Shown here one piece after another: positions 23,968 through 36,955 of a stretch of DNA of 64,000 bases. Below the pieces are notes generated by a model. The model had not been told where the DNA came from and made no database searches. It saw nothing but the letters and a program-made list of their open reading frames with translations. Origin of the DNA: Beverwykella pulmonaria. Lineage: Eukaryota > Ascomycota > Dothideomycetes > Pleosporales > Melanommataceae. The translations under genes and the position numbers were made by a program. Position 1 is the stretch's first letter; each line of letters starts with the position of its first letter. The DNA lies in NCBI GenBank assembly GCA_001599595.1, contig BCHH01000006.1:1299197-1363196 (forward strand). Reading direction: 5' to 3'.

Positions 23968-25257
23968 ATGGCAGTTCAGGTGTGCGGATCGAACATACTC
24001 AGGCTAGCATCGAAGTTACGCCTCCCAGCTTCATTACCACATTCCTGTCTTCCATGCAACAGCTACAGGATACAACCGCGCCGCTTTCTGCAATCTAAAG
24101 CTGCCCCTCCATCACGTATCCCCGAGTTTGCCTTCGCCTTTGAGTAAGGAAAGCATGTTATTCTACCTCCACTGCGTCAACTAATGTATTGCAGTATCGA
24201 TGGGGTGCTCGTACGAAGCTCCGATCCACTGCCACGCGCCCAAAAAGCCCTCTTATACCTCCAGTCACAGCGCATACCTTTCATCCTCCTCACCAATGGC
24301 GGCGGGAAACACGAGTCGGAGCGCGTGGAAGATCTCACAAGAAAGCTGGAAGTTCCAATAGACACAACCATGTTTGTGCAGAGCCATACACCCTTTGCTG
24401 ATATGCACGAGTACAAAGATAAGACAGTCATGGTTGTTGGGGGCGTTGAAGACAAGTGCCAATTGGTTGCGGAGGAATACGGCTTCAACAGCGTAGTCAC
24501 ACCCGGCGATATATTAACAGCGTATCCAGACGTGTGGCCGTTCTCCGAGCAACTTCTATCTTATTATAAGACCTTCTCGCGGCCGCTCCCGGCGCCCATC
24601 GACCCCGCCTCGCCCTCCACCTCTCTCAAAATCGACGCCGTATTCGTGTACAATGACCCCCGGGACTGGGGTCTAGACACACAGGTCATACTGGATGTTC
24701 TACTGTCGAAGAACGGGGTCTATGGGACATATTCTGAGAAAAATGGACAGACTTCTCTGCCGAATAAGGGGTACCAGCAAGACGGGCAACCGCCGCTCTA
24801 CTTCTCGAACCCTGATCTATTATGGGCTGCAAAATACCATCTCCCTCGGCTGGGCCAAGGCGGGTTTCGCGAAGCACTCGAAGGCGTGTGGGCAGCGTTG
24901 ACTGGTGGAGAGAAAAGTGGGGTCGAATTGAAGAAGATCGTCATGGGGAAGCCGCATCGACCGACGTACGAATTTGCGGAGAAGCGATTGATAGCGCATC
25001 GAAAAGATCTGATTGGCCAGCATGACGGGCAACTGGGACACTTGAAGAGGGTATATATGGTTGGTGACAATCCTGAGAGTGACATACTGGGTGGAAATAG
25101 CTACAGGAGCCCACATGGCACAGATTGGGCGAGTATCTTAGTGGAGACTGGCGTCCATGTTGGAGGCACAACTCCGCAACACCCGCCGCGGAAAGTGGTG
25201 AGGGATGTCTGGGATGCTGTTGAGTGGGCTGTGTGCCAAGAGGGCTGGAAGACTTGA
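23968..25257 (+). CDS. HAD-superfamily class IIA hydrolase, CECR5/YKR070W type
   Basis: Two exons, 23968-24143 and 24195-25257, give 412 residues. The ATG at 23968 starts a basic, Ser/Arg/Leu-rich presequence (MAVQVCGSNILRLASKL...) typical of mitochondrial targeting. The intron splits the HAD motif I, FDIDGVLVRSS. Motif II (FILLTNGGGKHESERVEDL), the conserved lysine (MGKPHRPTYEFAEKRL) and motif IV (MVGDNPESDILGGN) are all present, so the phosphatase-type active site looks complete. Yeast YKR070W is a mitochondrial protein of unknown substrate; the same role is inferred here. Confidence 0.92.
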
Positions 25258-25467
25258 GTACTTCTATATTTTCACTGCCAGAAGGCTGGGTGCGTGTGAA
25301 ACATAAATATCACGGTATGTATAGACTTCATTAAATGTATCGTTTTCAATCCTTTCATTACTTTAAGAACAAATCATTTCTATTCACCTTTGTTCTCACG
25401 CCAATTATGGTACATTTCACCGAAAGGGTATATTTTACACTCTCGCTACCAGCCCTGAACCCTGCGC

Positions 25468-26752
25468 TCATTTCTTCTCATCCCAAACAATGTTCGTTAC
25501 CTGCCCCGGGAGCACGCTGGAGGCTACGCGTCCGCCAAGCTTTCCGCTCTTCACATTTCTTGTGAAGATGTCAACGGTCAGACTATTCTGGTTGCCAACA
25601 GCAATCAGGGAGCCATCCTTGTTCATTTTGAAGTGTCGAGGGAACTTTCCACCAGATGGGGCAAGCTGCACAAATTCCAACTTGCCATCCTTTCCTGGCG
25701 CGAAGGTTACGAGCGAGTCGGAATCCACCTTGGTCGAGTTCGTCGGATCTGGGTTATCGACCTGAAAACCTATTAGTGTCTACTTGAAGCCAGCGCACCA
25801 ACAAGAACGTACCTGGAAAACGGTGGCATTGCGATTGGAAGCGACAATGAAGCGGTGGTCGGGAGAGACGGAGATTTCTGCAGCCCTGGATCCATCAGGT
25901 GTTTCTTTGGATCCATAAAGGCCAGTTTCCTGTATGGCCGTGAAACCGAGGCCCCCAGCCTGCAGATATTCGACCTTGTAAGCGATGATCTTGTTAGCCA
26001 ACTCGTGGATAACGTAGAGATAGGTCACGTCGTTGGTCTTGTAGAAAGCTGCGTGACGAGGACCATAAGCGGATGGGGACTTAATTGGGTCATGCTCGGC
26101 GAGTTTGGAGGTTGCCGGGTCGATGCAGTAGACGCGTACGAGGTCGGCGCCCAGGTCGGGGAAGATGAGATACTGTCCAGTTGGGTCGATGACGGCTTCG
26201 TGAACATGCGATGCCTCCTGCTCTGGTCTTGGCCCTTTGGCTACGAATTCGAAGTCCTGCAGCTTCGTGAAAGTGGTTCCGTCGCTGCTCACAGTGTACG
26301 TGGAAATGGCTGAACCGCCGTAATGGGCCAAGGCAAGTGCCTTGTTAGCATTATAGAACTGCGTGGATACGGGACCTAAAATCTTAGTGTGATTCTCATA
26401 GGCTGTGGACCCCTCGAAACGTACCTTGAATTGTGGAGATATTCGCGACCCGTTTCAAACTACCGTCCGCGCTAATCTTAAGCGTATTGATAGAAGCGTT
26501 GGGGGTTTGGAAGCCTTCGTCGACGCAGTAGATCAAGCCGTTGTTGAGAGAATCATCCAGCCAAGTAGGTGCACTCCCGCATTCGTTGTTGGTAGATAGC
26601 GATTTAAGGGCGCCCTGACCCAAGCCGGGACTCAGCTCCAGAGTCGTCACAGCTCCCAGTGTCTGGTTTTCCCCAGCGTAGGAGGTGATGTAGAGCTTGG
26701 TCGCCGCGGCGGACCCTGCCAATGCAGTGAGGAGGAGGCTGGAGATTGCCAT
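25468..26752 (-). CDS. Secreted lactonase-type beta-propeller (6-phosphogluconolactonase/muconate cyclase fold)
   Basis: Three exons on the minus strand, 26752-26425, 26375-25813 and 25761-25468, give 394 residues. The ATG at 26752 opens a signal peptide (MAISSLLLTALAGSAAA). The body shows repeated blade motifs: LYITSYAGE at the start, SHVHEAVIDPTGQYLIFPDLGADLVRVY, YGPRHAAFY, AEISVSPDHRFIVASNRN and FPRHFKMNKDGSLIAVGNQ. This is the pattern of the seven-bladed lactonase family that includes bacterial Pgl and fungal carboxy-cis,cis-muconate cyclase. The secretion signal argues against a pentose-phosphate role. The substrate is unknown. Confidence 0.88.
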
Positions 26753-29683
26753 TGATGCTGAGTTACTCGAGCAGAGGTCGAAATGCTATTGAAAGAAAGT
26801 GGAATGCAGGGGCACCAGTCAGGCGGTGCGGTTGCTGGTACAGCGGAAGGAGTGAGAGTATATAGTCCGGGAGGGAGGGCAGCGCAGGGTTATAAAGAAT
26901 GATGAACGGCTGTGTGAACGCAGGAACTGGAAGGTCACCCGGGAGCTGATTCCTGTGGCCCCGGCGGCGTTTCTCTTGGCCACGCTGGAATTCCAGGAAC
27001 GGACAGGGCAGAGTGCTCGGATGTGTAAATGGGGGCGCCAAGGGGAGAATTGCAAGTCGTTGCTGCGGCGCTCTGGGACGCTTTTCCGTTGAGTGGGCTG
27101 TGCTTATTGGGTCATTCAGTGAGCGGGGGATCTGCGGTTAGGGTCGTCATTCCGCTAGAAATTGAGCCTGGATTTCGCAGATTAATGTCATTATATCTCT
27201 GGGTCAACACGGTTGCCCGAGAGCTGGCGCCTGCATTGACGCTGCGTGGTCTGAATTCTGCTTGTTCTGGGCGTTGCTTTCAGCTTTCAGGCGCATAGTA
27301 AATTGGGCGCGCGCAGCCATTCACTCCCCGCTGGATAATGGCAAGGGTTTCAGGAACTGGAAAACTAGGCTGGACACAGGCCTGTCGCTATTTCACAGCG
27401 CCAGTGGCTCATCTGCTTGGCAGTCCGCTTGAAACAAGCGGCTCCAAACAAAGCGAACGAGGCGTGGAGGCGTGGGTGCAGCTGGAGTTGGAGCGGGCCG
27501 CTCGCCGTACCGTGCTGCCAACATGACCTCGAGGTTTCAGATCCCCTTTGCCTTTGCCATCACCGGGCAACCAACAGAGCTTACGATGCGCTCATCAATC
27601 AGCGAGCCCCTCGCTTGTCGCACTCGACGCCGTGCAGCCGGTAATGAGTGCCAGGTGGCATGGCGGAGCACGCAACTGACTGATATGAATCAACTCATTC
27701 CCCCAAATTATCGCGCTGACTCCCCTCGGTCCGGGCCATGGCCCGACGGATGCGTATGTGTCTTCAAGCGGGAATGCACATAACCACTCCCAGCGACAGC
27801 TAGCGTCAGCCTTGATCCCCGGACTGTGCGGAGCTCTATACTATGTACAGAAGATCGACTGGACCTGTGCGCTTCGACGTGGCTCTTGTACCGATCAAAG
27901 CACGCCTCTGTGCCCCAATGGAGACTGCGGGTTCTCCATCTTACCATACTTCGTGCACTATCGGCCCAGGCGCACCGCAAATCCGGAGAATAACTCGGTA
28001 AGAGTCTTAAATCCACGAGCCGTGGAGCTAATTAGAACCACCAATTTGGGGAATACTTACAGTAATCGGCTGCCCAGCGCTCGGGCGACCCGGCTGCTGC
28101 ATATCCCAGTCGTCAAAGGATCCAGTAGTCGGGCAACCTATTATTCCACCAGTCGACTCACCCTCTTGTCAGAGAGCCTCGTATTTGGACGGCCCGTTAG
28201 TCGATGATCCATCAGTTGGTCGACCCAGGAACCGAGGTCTCGCAATTGGGGAACCTAGTCTTTGAAGATCGAAGATCTGGAGTATCGCAACTGGATGGAC
28301 CTCCATAGCTGGATGGCCCAATAGGAACAGCGGAGGATGTTTAGTGGAGCGACTGCTCAAGACATGAAGCTCACGATATTTTTTCATCGGGACGCCAAGT
28401 AGTGTGCCCTTTCAGGCTTTATGACTTCTCGATTTCATCTTTCCTAACTGTAGAGGTCGAGTAGTCTCAGTGAATAATTTATCTCTCAAGTGCATACTAT
28501 TTCAACATAGCCATCCATCTCGCTGTGGACACTTGGTGTATCAGGCCCAGGTAATCTCACTACGACAGTTCTTACACGCCTACCTCCACGACTACTCTAC
28601 TTTACCAGGTTCGAGCAGGCTCTTGCTCAAACCCCTCCCCCCACCTTGAAGGCCTTCCGTGAGAGTGAGAGGGAACATCTTCCCTCATCCTCCACTCATA
28701 TATCTGCGTGAGATCAAGATTCATCGATATTCGCAACTACAACAACGACCAGCACTTCTAACTCCAAGTAGAAGAAAGCCTTGTCTCTCACTTGAAAACT
28801 AGCCGATCGGTAGTCACGCCAACCGCTTGAGAGCGATAAAGAAACCTTTATTTTACCTATCCTCCAACATTTTTGTTTCCCTTGCCAGGAGTATCTTAGA
28901 GATCAGTCATCAGTCCTTCTAGGCAACGTCAAGCCTGGTGAAGAGAGCACAGAGCCTTCAAGTAGACCTATTGACACTGGCATGAAATCGCGAATATTTT
29001 TTTCTAGCTCATGCCTCTGCACAACTCCATTCTTATCACTCATTCCTTGTATTTTCCTCATCACCCTCATTACTACATATTTCGATTTTTCACTCTTCTA
29101 TTCTCCAGCCCCTCTCATTTCAGCCGCCTAGCCCATACGTATTCTGTTCATTTGGCATAGATCTCACCTCTTGTCCGTCACACTTCTGTACCTGATTCTC
29201 CAACTCGAGCAATATATCCTAGGAATTCACACCTGATCATCACACATGTACATTATCAAACAAGGAAAAAACTGATATAACCCTAAACACAGGCATGTTC
29301 GTGTAATACCCATTATCATTCCCAAACAGTACCATCCATACTTGTGAAGTTTGACGTAAATCGTTAGAAGTAGCTGGGGCTGCGCTGACAGGAGAGACAC
29401 AGCCTCTCCACAATTGGTAAAGAAATTTCCTTGAACGTCAGATTCGTAGCCGACAGCACATATGACTCCCGTTTGACTCTCGAGTTCTCTCAGATCGGAT
29501 AATATATTAGATGGGTCGATATATTTGTCGGATGCTAGCCTGATGACACTACAGGTTCCCAAGAACAAGTCCAGATATATAGGAATTCGTAGAATAGAAA
29601 TTGTCGAAAGGGGCATTCGTGAAAGACAATGCGACTTGGCCGGAAGCCCTTGCCATAGTCTTAAGACTTAGAGTCTCTGGATG
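26753..29683. other. Gene-poor 2.9-kb stretch
   Basis: No frame here splices into a recognisable protein. Pyrimidine-rich sequence is conspicuous at about 28.6-29.2 kb. A minus-strand ORF at 29227-29616 (129 codons) has a hydrophobic tail but no known motif. A set of short, similar CAG/TCG-rich phrases lies at about 28.05-28.35 kb and may be a decayed coding repeat. Confidence 0.4.
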
Positions 29684-30755
29684 CTAGGAAATGGGCGCTA
29701 AAGGGTTGACCAACTCATTCCCTGGATAAATGAAATTGGCTGTCTTCTCTTCGACGAATGTCTCCCAAAGAGAATTAGAGCTAGTGCCTAGAGGTGACCA
29801 TGATTTTCGAGGTGGAGGGAGCGGGAACGCCCACGATGGTTTGTGTTGTGGTATTGGCATCAAGGAATCGAGTTAATTTTGAAGATTGACAACCTCTGCG
29901 ACGAGTGAAGCCGGTGTCATAGGCTTGAAAGTCTGATAGGCCGCTGCTAAGGTGGTGCGAAGTTCAACGACGACTCTGTGAAATGGTCGTAAGGAACGTT
30001 TACCATCAGAACACGTGCAAGTAACTCGAATGCCGCTCGGCTGTATTCACTTAGATGCTTTGTTTCTTAACAATAATGCCATGTTCCTCACTCTGATGGG
30101 TTTGGAGTCGTCCGGGTATCGGCGTCGTAGTCTTCAATTGCAGCCAATCATCACCCTTGCCAGGTGCGCCATCCCTTATTCCATGATTTAGTGGCGCATT
30201 ATCCGACCTCATCCCCCAAACATCATCGTTACATTCCCAATGGACGAGTTCCATCATACTGCTAATTGTACTTGCGCAACGCTAGTATACTCAATCATTT
30301 CTCACTTCATAAAAGCCACTGCTTTGTGGTCATGGGATCCTCCGGGATGGTGAAAGTTGCTTTTCCTGTGTCCATCCCGAAGATGCAAACAACCTTGGGA
30401 AGTGGCAGATCACGTCTTGCCGCATTCGGGTTTTAGAGAACCAGCAACGCCATGGGTCGTGAACGAGAATGGCATCTAATGTAATGTTGTCTTTGTCACG
30501 CACGTCCAAGATGTGGCTGATCGATGCAGCTGATCGATGTAGCTAATCGATGTAGCTAATCGATGTAGCAGAATATAGAAGAGGAGTCATTTCGAGACGA
30601 TCCTGTAATGTGATGTCTGCTACGCTTTTACGGCTTACGGCGTCACGAATGGATTGGATGGATGCTGTCGTCCATTGGCCCATTTTAATGTCAACAGGTA
30701 GAAAGAGTAGCCGGCATTCATGAATGTAGAAGTGCTTCGAAACAAAAAGAAGAGA
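29684..30755 (-). pseudogene. Decayed gene with ankyrin-like segment
   Basis: Several stretches of the minus strand read as protein but in shifted frames: HECRLLFLPVDIKMGQW, then VADITLQDRLEMTPLLYSA (ankyrin-like), then GMDTGKATFTIPEDPM, then VVELRTTLAAAYQTFKPM. The last block is a C-terminus ending at the TAG at 29686-29684 (LVNPLAPIS). Within that block VNLQN is followed by TAA where CAA (Gln) would keep the frame, a CpA-to-TpA change. A 13-base tandem repeat that breaks frame sits after the ankyrin-like part. The original family is not recognised. Confidence 0.5.
30516..30567 (+). repeat. Four tandem 13-base units
   Basis: GCTGATCGATGCA, GCTGATCGATGTA, then two copies of GCTAATCGATGTA. 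As 13 is not a multiple of three, growth of the array shifts the frame of the decayed gene that contains it. Confidence 0.85.
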
Positions 30756-30764
30756 TAGTCGTTG

Positions 30765-33700
30765 ATGGCTCAGCGATGCGAGACAAGAGTCTTGCAGCCA
30801 CCGTTAGACCCCGCACATATTTCTTGCGGTACAAACGGCCCATCGACACAGGCCAAGCATTTCATCCGTCTTCTTTCGGCACCTTTGTTCTGCGTGCCTG
30901 GCTGGGGTTGGGACCGCTGCGGCCATCCGCTGCACGACAAAGCGAGCCCGTGGTCGCGGCTTCACATCCTCTCCACCGCCGCCTCCATCGCAGCTGCCTC
31001 GCGGGGCAATTTCGCTCGCCGCCCAACACTCTCAAAATCAGACGGTCCCCCGCCCATAAGAACTGACCTGACCTTTAGCATTGGCTGCACCTCGCTCCAC
31101 CCCAACCACGCTCACTCGTTCTTCTCCGCCTCGTCGCGCACCCCTACAAACTACGATCAGCTTACAGTTCCATATATCAGGCACCTCTCTACATCTCTCG
31201 ACCCTCCTGCTCCGCAGCTCCCCAACCTGGCAGGGAGAGCCAGAACTCGCGGCCGGCGAAGTGAGTATCTCCTCCTCGTCAGCCCTACCTATTCCATCGT
31301 CATTACCATCTCTTCCTCCACATTCACCCACTCCTTTCGAGAGCTGCCATTGATCGTCTTCCTAATCGCATCTCAGCTCGCCGCGCCCCAGCTGCCCAGA
31401 CTGCAAAGGGCCGGCTGCCCATCGGTACCTTACAGCGCCCCAGCATCACATCGCACTCGCACATACAGATCGTACCGCGCGAGGAGAGCAAGGACACCGA
31501 AGACCGAGTGAACTTCGAGGACGATGTGCCCACGTTTCGTTCGCCCTCACTTCAATTTCCACCGACGTCTAAGCAGCAACCCCTCCAACTCATCACCGCT
31601 GTTGACGAGTCCACAGAGGGGGCGACGTTTGCAGATATGGCACGCCGATACAACAGGAAAGATCTCGAGCGGGAGGAAAGCGCTACTCCCGGTCCTGTTT
31701 CACTCACCGGTCTCCTCAAAATGCACCCCACCCGTAAGAATAACAACAAGTCGTGGCGGCCAATGCAGCTCAGCGATCTCGGCGGCGATGGGAATAACGA
31801 GTCTACGGACTTTGGGGACGACGACTTCTCCTCCCTCGCAGACAACCTCAGCAGGCAAGTCGAGCTGGAGCCAGCCCGGCTAGCCTCTTCCAGCATCAGC
31901 ACCACAGCCTCACCCTACGATTTGCCACCGCTTCAGATGAATCTGAGCATGAGCTTGTCCCAGCTCTCTCGGCGTCTAAATACTCGCTCAGGCCGTGAGA
32001 GTTCTACTGAGGCACCATCTTCGTTTCCAAGGAATAACAGTGCCGACATCAAGCCCACCAACGCGCGCTTCGAAGTGATCGAGGATTATGCTCGAGTTTT
32101 TGGAAAGCATCTGCCAGACCCGACCCACCTCCATCGAAACCCGGGAGAAGTTGATGGCCAAGTCACCTTCATCGGCCATCTAAATCGTGACGTTTCGGCT
32201 CACCAGTGGTCAGCCCCGTCCTTCCAATGGGTCAACATCGGTCTGTACTCACATACTCGCCGCAAGATCGAAGGTTCGCTGGCATCCGATAGACTTCGCG
32301 GAGCGGACATTCCTCGCAACACAATTGAGTACTTCAAGGCCGTGGCAGAACAGCGAGAGGTCAATATTAAGGAGAACGGTCGTCAAGAGGACCAGAAAGC
32401 CCCGGAACCACCCAGCGGACCTCGTGTGGAAGCCCTACGTCGTCCCATCTTCATAGATACGGAACGCTTCGCATCTCTTTCAAGTGCGTCTGACTCTGCT
32501 CGCGAGCAGGCCTCTACACTTCCCCACCTGTCATTGCCTCACGCTACAGCACATATGAGTAGTCAGTCGTCGACCTCTGCTCTACGCACTATCACTAGGG
32601 ACTATTTAGAGGATCCCTTCGTCACTCCCGCCTGCACCGCACATCTAGCTGTTCCCACTGCTTTCAAGTTCAGAGGCGGCAGCTCAGGAACGGACTTCAA
32701 CATTACTCGTACGACTGGTTCCATTGAGCGATTTCATGATGCGCCACCCCAACAACTTTTCATTCAACGAGAGCACGAGAAGCTAAATACAATGCGCCAC
32801 GGAATCCACCTTCAAGAGCATGAGCCGCAAACAAACCTATGGAAAGTCAATTTTGGCGAAGAAACTATGAGCGGGTTCGGAACACCGGCTGGCCACAACA
32901 TCATGAACCGCCAACCTTTGTCTATATCACCTGAGGAAGTTCCCGGCCGTCAGATACTGAAGAATAAGTTGGTAGAGCTCGGCGATCCGGCGCGCCGTTC
33001 TAGCTTGCTGGTTGAGGCACGCGCTGCCGTTCCGGACGTGCAGGGATTGAAAAGAACGACTCGTACTCTATTTCCTCCTCCGGGGTTGACAGTTGCCAAT
33101 CCACATCGTGTTGTTTCAACCCTCAATGCGAACGCAGTTACATGTCAGCGCATGCCGACCTACATTCAAGATTCCAAGGAATCCGAATCGAAGGTCACAA
33201 CTGTAAATGCCCCCCCGGTCGTGAACCTGCAGAACAGTGACCCGGATGGCGTGCGTCTCCATCATATCCATGAAATCGCAAACGGGCTCAGTCACCAAGC
33301 CCCGACAGCGCAAAATTTCAAAGGTCCATTCTTTACGGAGACGATGCCGACGACACATGATCCTACTGCGTCACTTTCATTTCGGATCAGCAATGAGGAG
33401 AAGTTGATGAATTGGTTCCGTGACGGGCAGCGTCCTGCGAGGCAACAGGAGTACGCCAAAACTCTTATGGCAACCGCAGATACGAATCTGAGACCTCATG
33501 GCGTGAAAACCTTCGGAGCTATAGGTGATAGCTCTTCGCGGAACAAAGATCACGGCAAGTACGCGAATACGCCTGCCTTTGTCCGGTTATATGAGAATCT
33601 GTACGAGTATGTTGAAGAGTGTCGGATGGGTGGTGGATCAGACTTTTCCACACGAATCTGGAAGCCAGCCGAGCTACAGATTCGCAATCTGGGACCGGAT

Positions 33701-33790
33701 GGTGACAACAGCTTCTTTGCTAAGGGCGGCTATACTTCTTCGCCTCAAGCACAGCGGAGCACACAGATGGGTTTTCAACATGTCGCTTGA
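30765..33790 (+). CDS. Large low-complexity protein, family not recognised
   Basis: The sure part is the exon 31377-33790, open for 804 codons. An intron 31261-31376 (GTGAGT donor, CTAAT branch, CAG acceptor) links it in frame to an upstream exon. The only ATG upstream in that frame is at 30765, giving 969 residues. The region before about 31.2 kb is pyrimidine-rich and may be leader rather than coding, so the start is weak. If no upstream exon is used, the first in-frame ATG is at 31637. The N-terminal part is basic (AKGRLPIGTLQRPS, HIQIVPREE) and the middle is Ser/Pro-rich. More ordered segments are VTFIGHLNRDVSAHQWSAP and, near the end, TPAFVRLYENLYEYVEECRM. There is no signal peptide or membrane segment. 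It is probably a conserved filamentous-fungal protein of unknown role. Confidence 0.65.
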
Positions 33791-34603
33791 CCGAATGGGG
33801 CGGATTTGATCTCAATGATATCATCGCTGATGGTGGCTATGGCTAACACGTGGTCCACAGATCTTGCCTCGGCTCCTGCTAAACGACTTCACGATAATTA
33901 TACCCACAGAGCATGGCATCATAGACAATAGGGTGGACAGACATCTTCATCGTCCGCTGGATCTGGCGCTGGGAGCTATATGATCTCCTTCACATCTTAT
34001 TTCGGGGGCTTTTTTGGGACTTCACGCATGGCACCGTGGCGTGGGCGATATATTGCGTAGGAATAGACTTCCAGGGTAGGTTTGATCCTTCAATAACCTT
34101 AAGGTTGCTGGAGATTCCCTTGCAGGACGCGTTGATGAGCTCTGTTTTTGACCTTTCTTTATGCACCCATGACGCATGCTGAGGAAAGCGGCTGGAATAC
34201 ACACTACGCAAGAAGTGAGGTAATCGAGATGCATGGATTCGATAATAGTATAATGTCATTCGGTCTTTCATCTACGTGATCGCATGTATATCCAAGTGGC
34301 CCGAGTCGCTAGCTAATATTACACAATGTGAATGTTTGCACACCAGCCCAATAAAAATAAGCTGTTCTTTTTAGCCAACTTGCGCGGACCAAAACAATGC
34401 TTTCATCCTACACGCAAAAACTCGGGTATGTGAAGGGAAAAGGAAAAGAAATAGGAAGCGCTCAAGTGATGAATATTCGAACAAGGAAATGCCGTCAAAA
34501 AGAGAAGACCTCGTGCGATCTGATCGTCGGCTTGAAATGGGTCGTACAGAGTTTATTCAAGCCTGAATCGTATCCGAGGTGGTGGTGAAGATTCAAGGGA
34601 AAC
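33791..34603. other. Convergent intergenic region
   Basis: It lies between the stop of the large unrecognised protein and the stop of the RhoGAP gene. No gene or repeat was seen. Confidence 0.5.
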
Positions 34604-36955
34604 TTAATCTTCGTCGAAAATTTGGAGGACGTTGTCGAGGATTGTAATGATTACGCGGGCTTGCAGTCCCGCGTCGGACATGTTGTTTCCTTTGTGCGGT
34701 CCCATGATGGATGGTCTAGGAGAGTTAGATGTGAAGTATTTGGAGGTTACGTGGTTGGTTGACTTACGCCCAGCAGATGCCTAGATTGGCAGTACTCATG
34801 CGGTTCACTTCGGATGCTTGCTGCACGCGATATAGGTGAAGTAAGACGGCTCGAAGAGTGGCATAATTCGGGTCAGGTAGTGCATTAATGAGCGCATGCA
34901 TTGAGTCGCGACGCATAGTATCATCATCAATGCGCGCGGCGTCGATAAACTTGGAGTAGAAATCTTTAGTTAAGAGCGGGTCGGGTAGCTCGCGGAAGAA
35001 TTGCTTCAGTAGTCCAGCCACGCTGTTCACGTCGTGTTGGAACGCCTCAGGGTTTCGGAAGTCAACTTGAGTCGCATCTGTGCACGTCAGCAACTACGCT
35101 GGAGAGAGGGCAAAAGTGCATACAACATACCGCTGTCAAAAAGTGCTTTCATAGCCTGAATGTGAGAGGATGTACCCGGAATGCGATAAATACCCTCCAC
35201 TTCAAGGCCATATAGGTCGACTGCTTGGATGCACTGATATACAACCAGAGGCACAGGAGATCCATCTCTCCTAAACAGCTCATCTAGGCTAACACCAAAG
35301 GTAGGATTGATAGGCGGTGCAGGGTTGTTGTTATATACCACTCCACTGCTTTGTTGCGCGGCTACCTGTCCTGCAGGGCCTCTTGGGTAGTCTGGTGACT
35401 GTTGAGAGTATGGATTCGGAGCGAGGGGAGAGTAAGTAGGCGCGCTAGTGAATTGGGGTTGTTGTGATTGAGGCTGAGGCTGAAATTGCTGTTGCGGTGG
35501 CGGTTGTTGCGATGGCGGTTGTGGTTGCTGTTGTTGCGGATAACCCCCAGCGTTGTAGTTTTGATAGCTTGGTATTTGGACAGGTTCGGGCTGGGCAGGG
35601 GGATGGGATTGTTGATGCAAGGGTGTCGAGTCGAGCTGTGGCGGCATTGAGAACGCTGGCGGGGGCTGATTGGACTGCATTTGCAGTGACGTTCGGCGGC
35701 CCGCAGGAGGCGTTGGTTGTGCCTGAGTCGAGGCAAGCGTCGGATGCTTCACGTACTGTAGTTCGGAGCGGACGGCGGGTATCTTGGAAGAATGCTTGAG
35801 GACGTATTCATCAAAATCCCTTTCGTTGTTGATCTGATAAATGAGCTGGTTCAAGCTTGGCGGTTGCTGAACTGTGCTCCCCTTGAGCGCCTGCGGACTG
35901 ACAACCTGGCCGTTGTTGAAAACTAGTTTTTCATTGAAAGACGCTGCCAGAGTTAGCCTGCTCTATAGGTGGGTGGAACTGGCGGCGTACCGTATTTCTG
36001 CATCTCCATGGTCAAAGCGGCATCTATCTCTTTGATGAGATCTACCATTGCGGCGACGGCCTGGGGACGCGAGGTGGTGACCAGCTCCTTTCGGTACGAC
36101 TGGGCAGTCTGCACCTTGCTGGCGTAATCTTGGTCGGCGGCCTGGACTTTCCGATGCAGGTCCTCCTCGTGCTGGGCAGCGGATTTGGGGCCCTTCAAGC
36201 CAAACTTCCTGCCGGCGCCGGTGTCTCCCGTCTTGACGCGGTCGAGGTCCTCGGCCAGCTGGTCATACTTGGCTTTTGCCTTCTCCACCAGCTTCTCGGC
36301 CTCCTGGACCTTGCTCTCGGCGGCCAGGCCCGTCTGCTTCCACGTCTTCCTGCTCGCGTCCATCTTGGTGGCCAGCTGGAGGAGATTCTCGTGCATGGCG
36401 TGGAGAGCGAGGCCGAACTGGGTGCCGTAGTCGGCGATGCGCTCGTTGGCGTGCATGACTTGCTCGAACTGGGTCTGGTAGCTCTCGTGGCGGGCTTCGG
36501 GCTTGTGGATGTTGTCGAGCGTGAGGCGGCTGAGCTTCTTGAGGCTGTTGGCGTGCTCCTCCTCCATGGCGCCGCGGCGCTTGAGGAAGCTGGAAAAGTC
36601 CTGCGTGCGTGTTAGCGGGCGCATACGGTATCGCCATGGAGCGGGTACGCACTCGGGCGCTGGCGATGCTGGCCTTGAGGCGGTTCAGCAGCGTGTTGAC
36701 GCCAATGTCCGAGTGCAGCACCTCGTGCACCTGCTGCTGGGCGCGCGGGTCGGGTGCGTGCTGCGAGCGCGTCTGGTCGAGGGAGGCTTTTGCGGGCGCC
36801 GGTGCCTCGACGGGAGATACCGGCGTCGCGGCGTCATGGCTGGGGCGGCCCTGGTGGCCGTTGGTGTTGGGGGTGGTGTGGAAGTCTGGGTTGAAGTCTG
36901 GGTTGAAGCTGTCGCTGCTCTCCATGGGCGGGAGCGTGGGCGGTTGGGCGGCCAT
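34604..36955 (-). CDS. rgd1: F-BAR and RhoGAP protein, Rgd1 type
   Basis: Five exons on the minus strand, 36955-36653, 36600-35991, 35943-35131, 35077-34768 and 34715-34604, give 715 residues (yeast Rgd1 has 666). An FCH/F-BAR domain covers about residues 70-310 (NTLLNRLKASIASARDFSSFLKRRGAMEEEHA in pieces, then a long charged coiled coil). A Pro/Gln-rich linker (repeated PQQQQ, QPPPQQ) follows. A RhoGAP domain begins near residue 510, with the arginine finger in VEGIYRIPG and the LGICWAPSIMG end motif. The family binds phosphoinositide membranes and inactivates Rho3/Rho4 in polarised growth. It is divergent from the small FMN-barrel gene, with 280 bases between starts. Confidence 0.93.
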
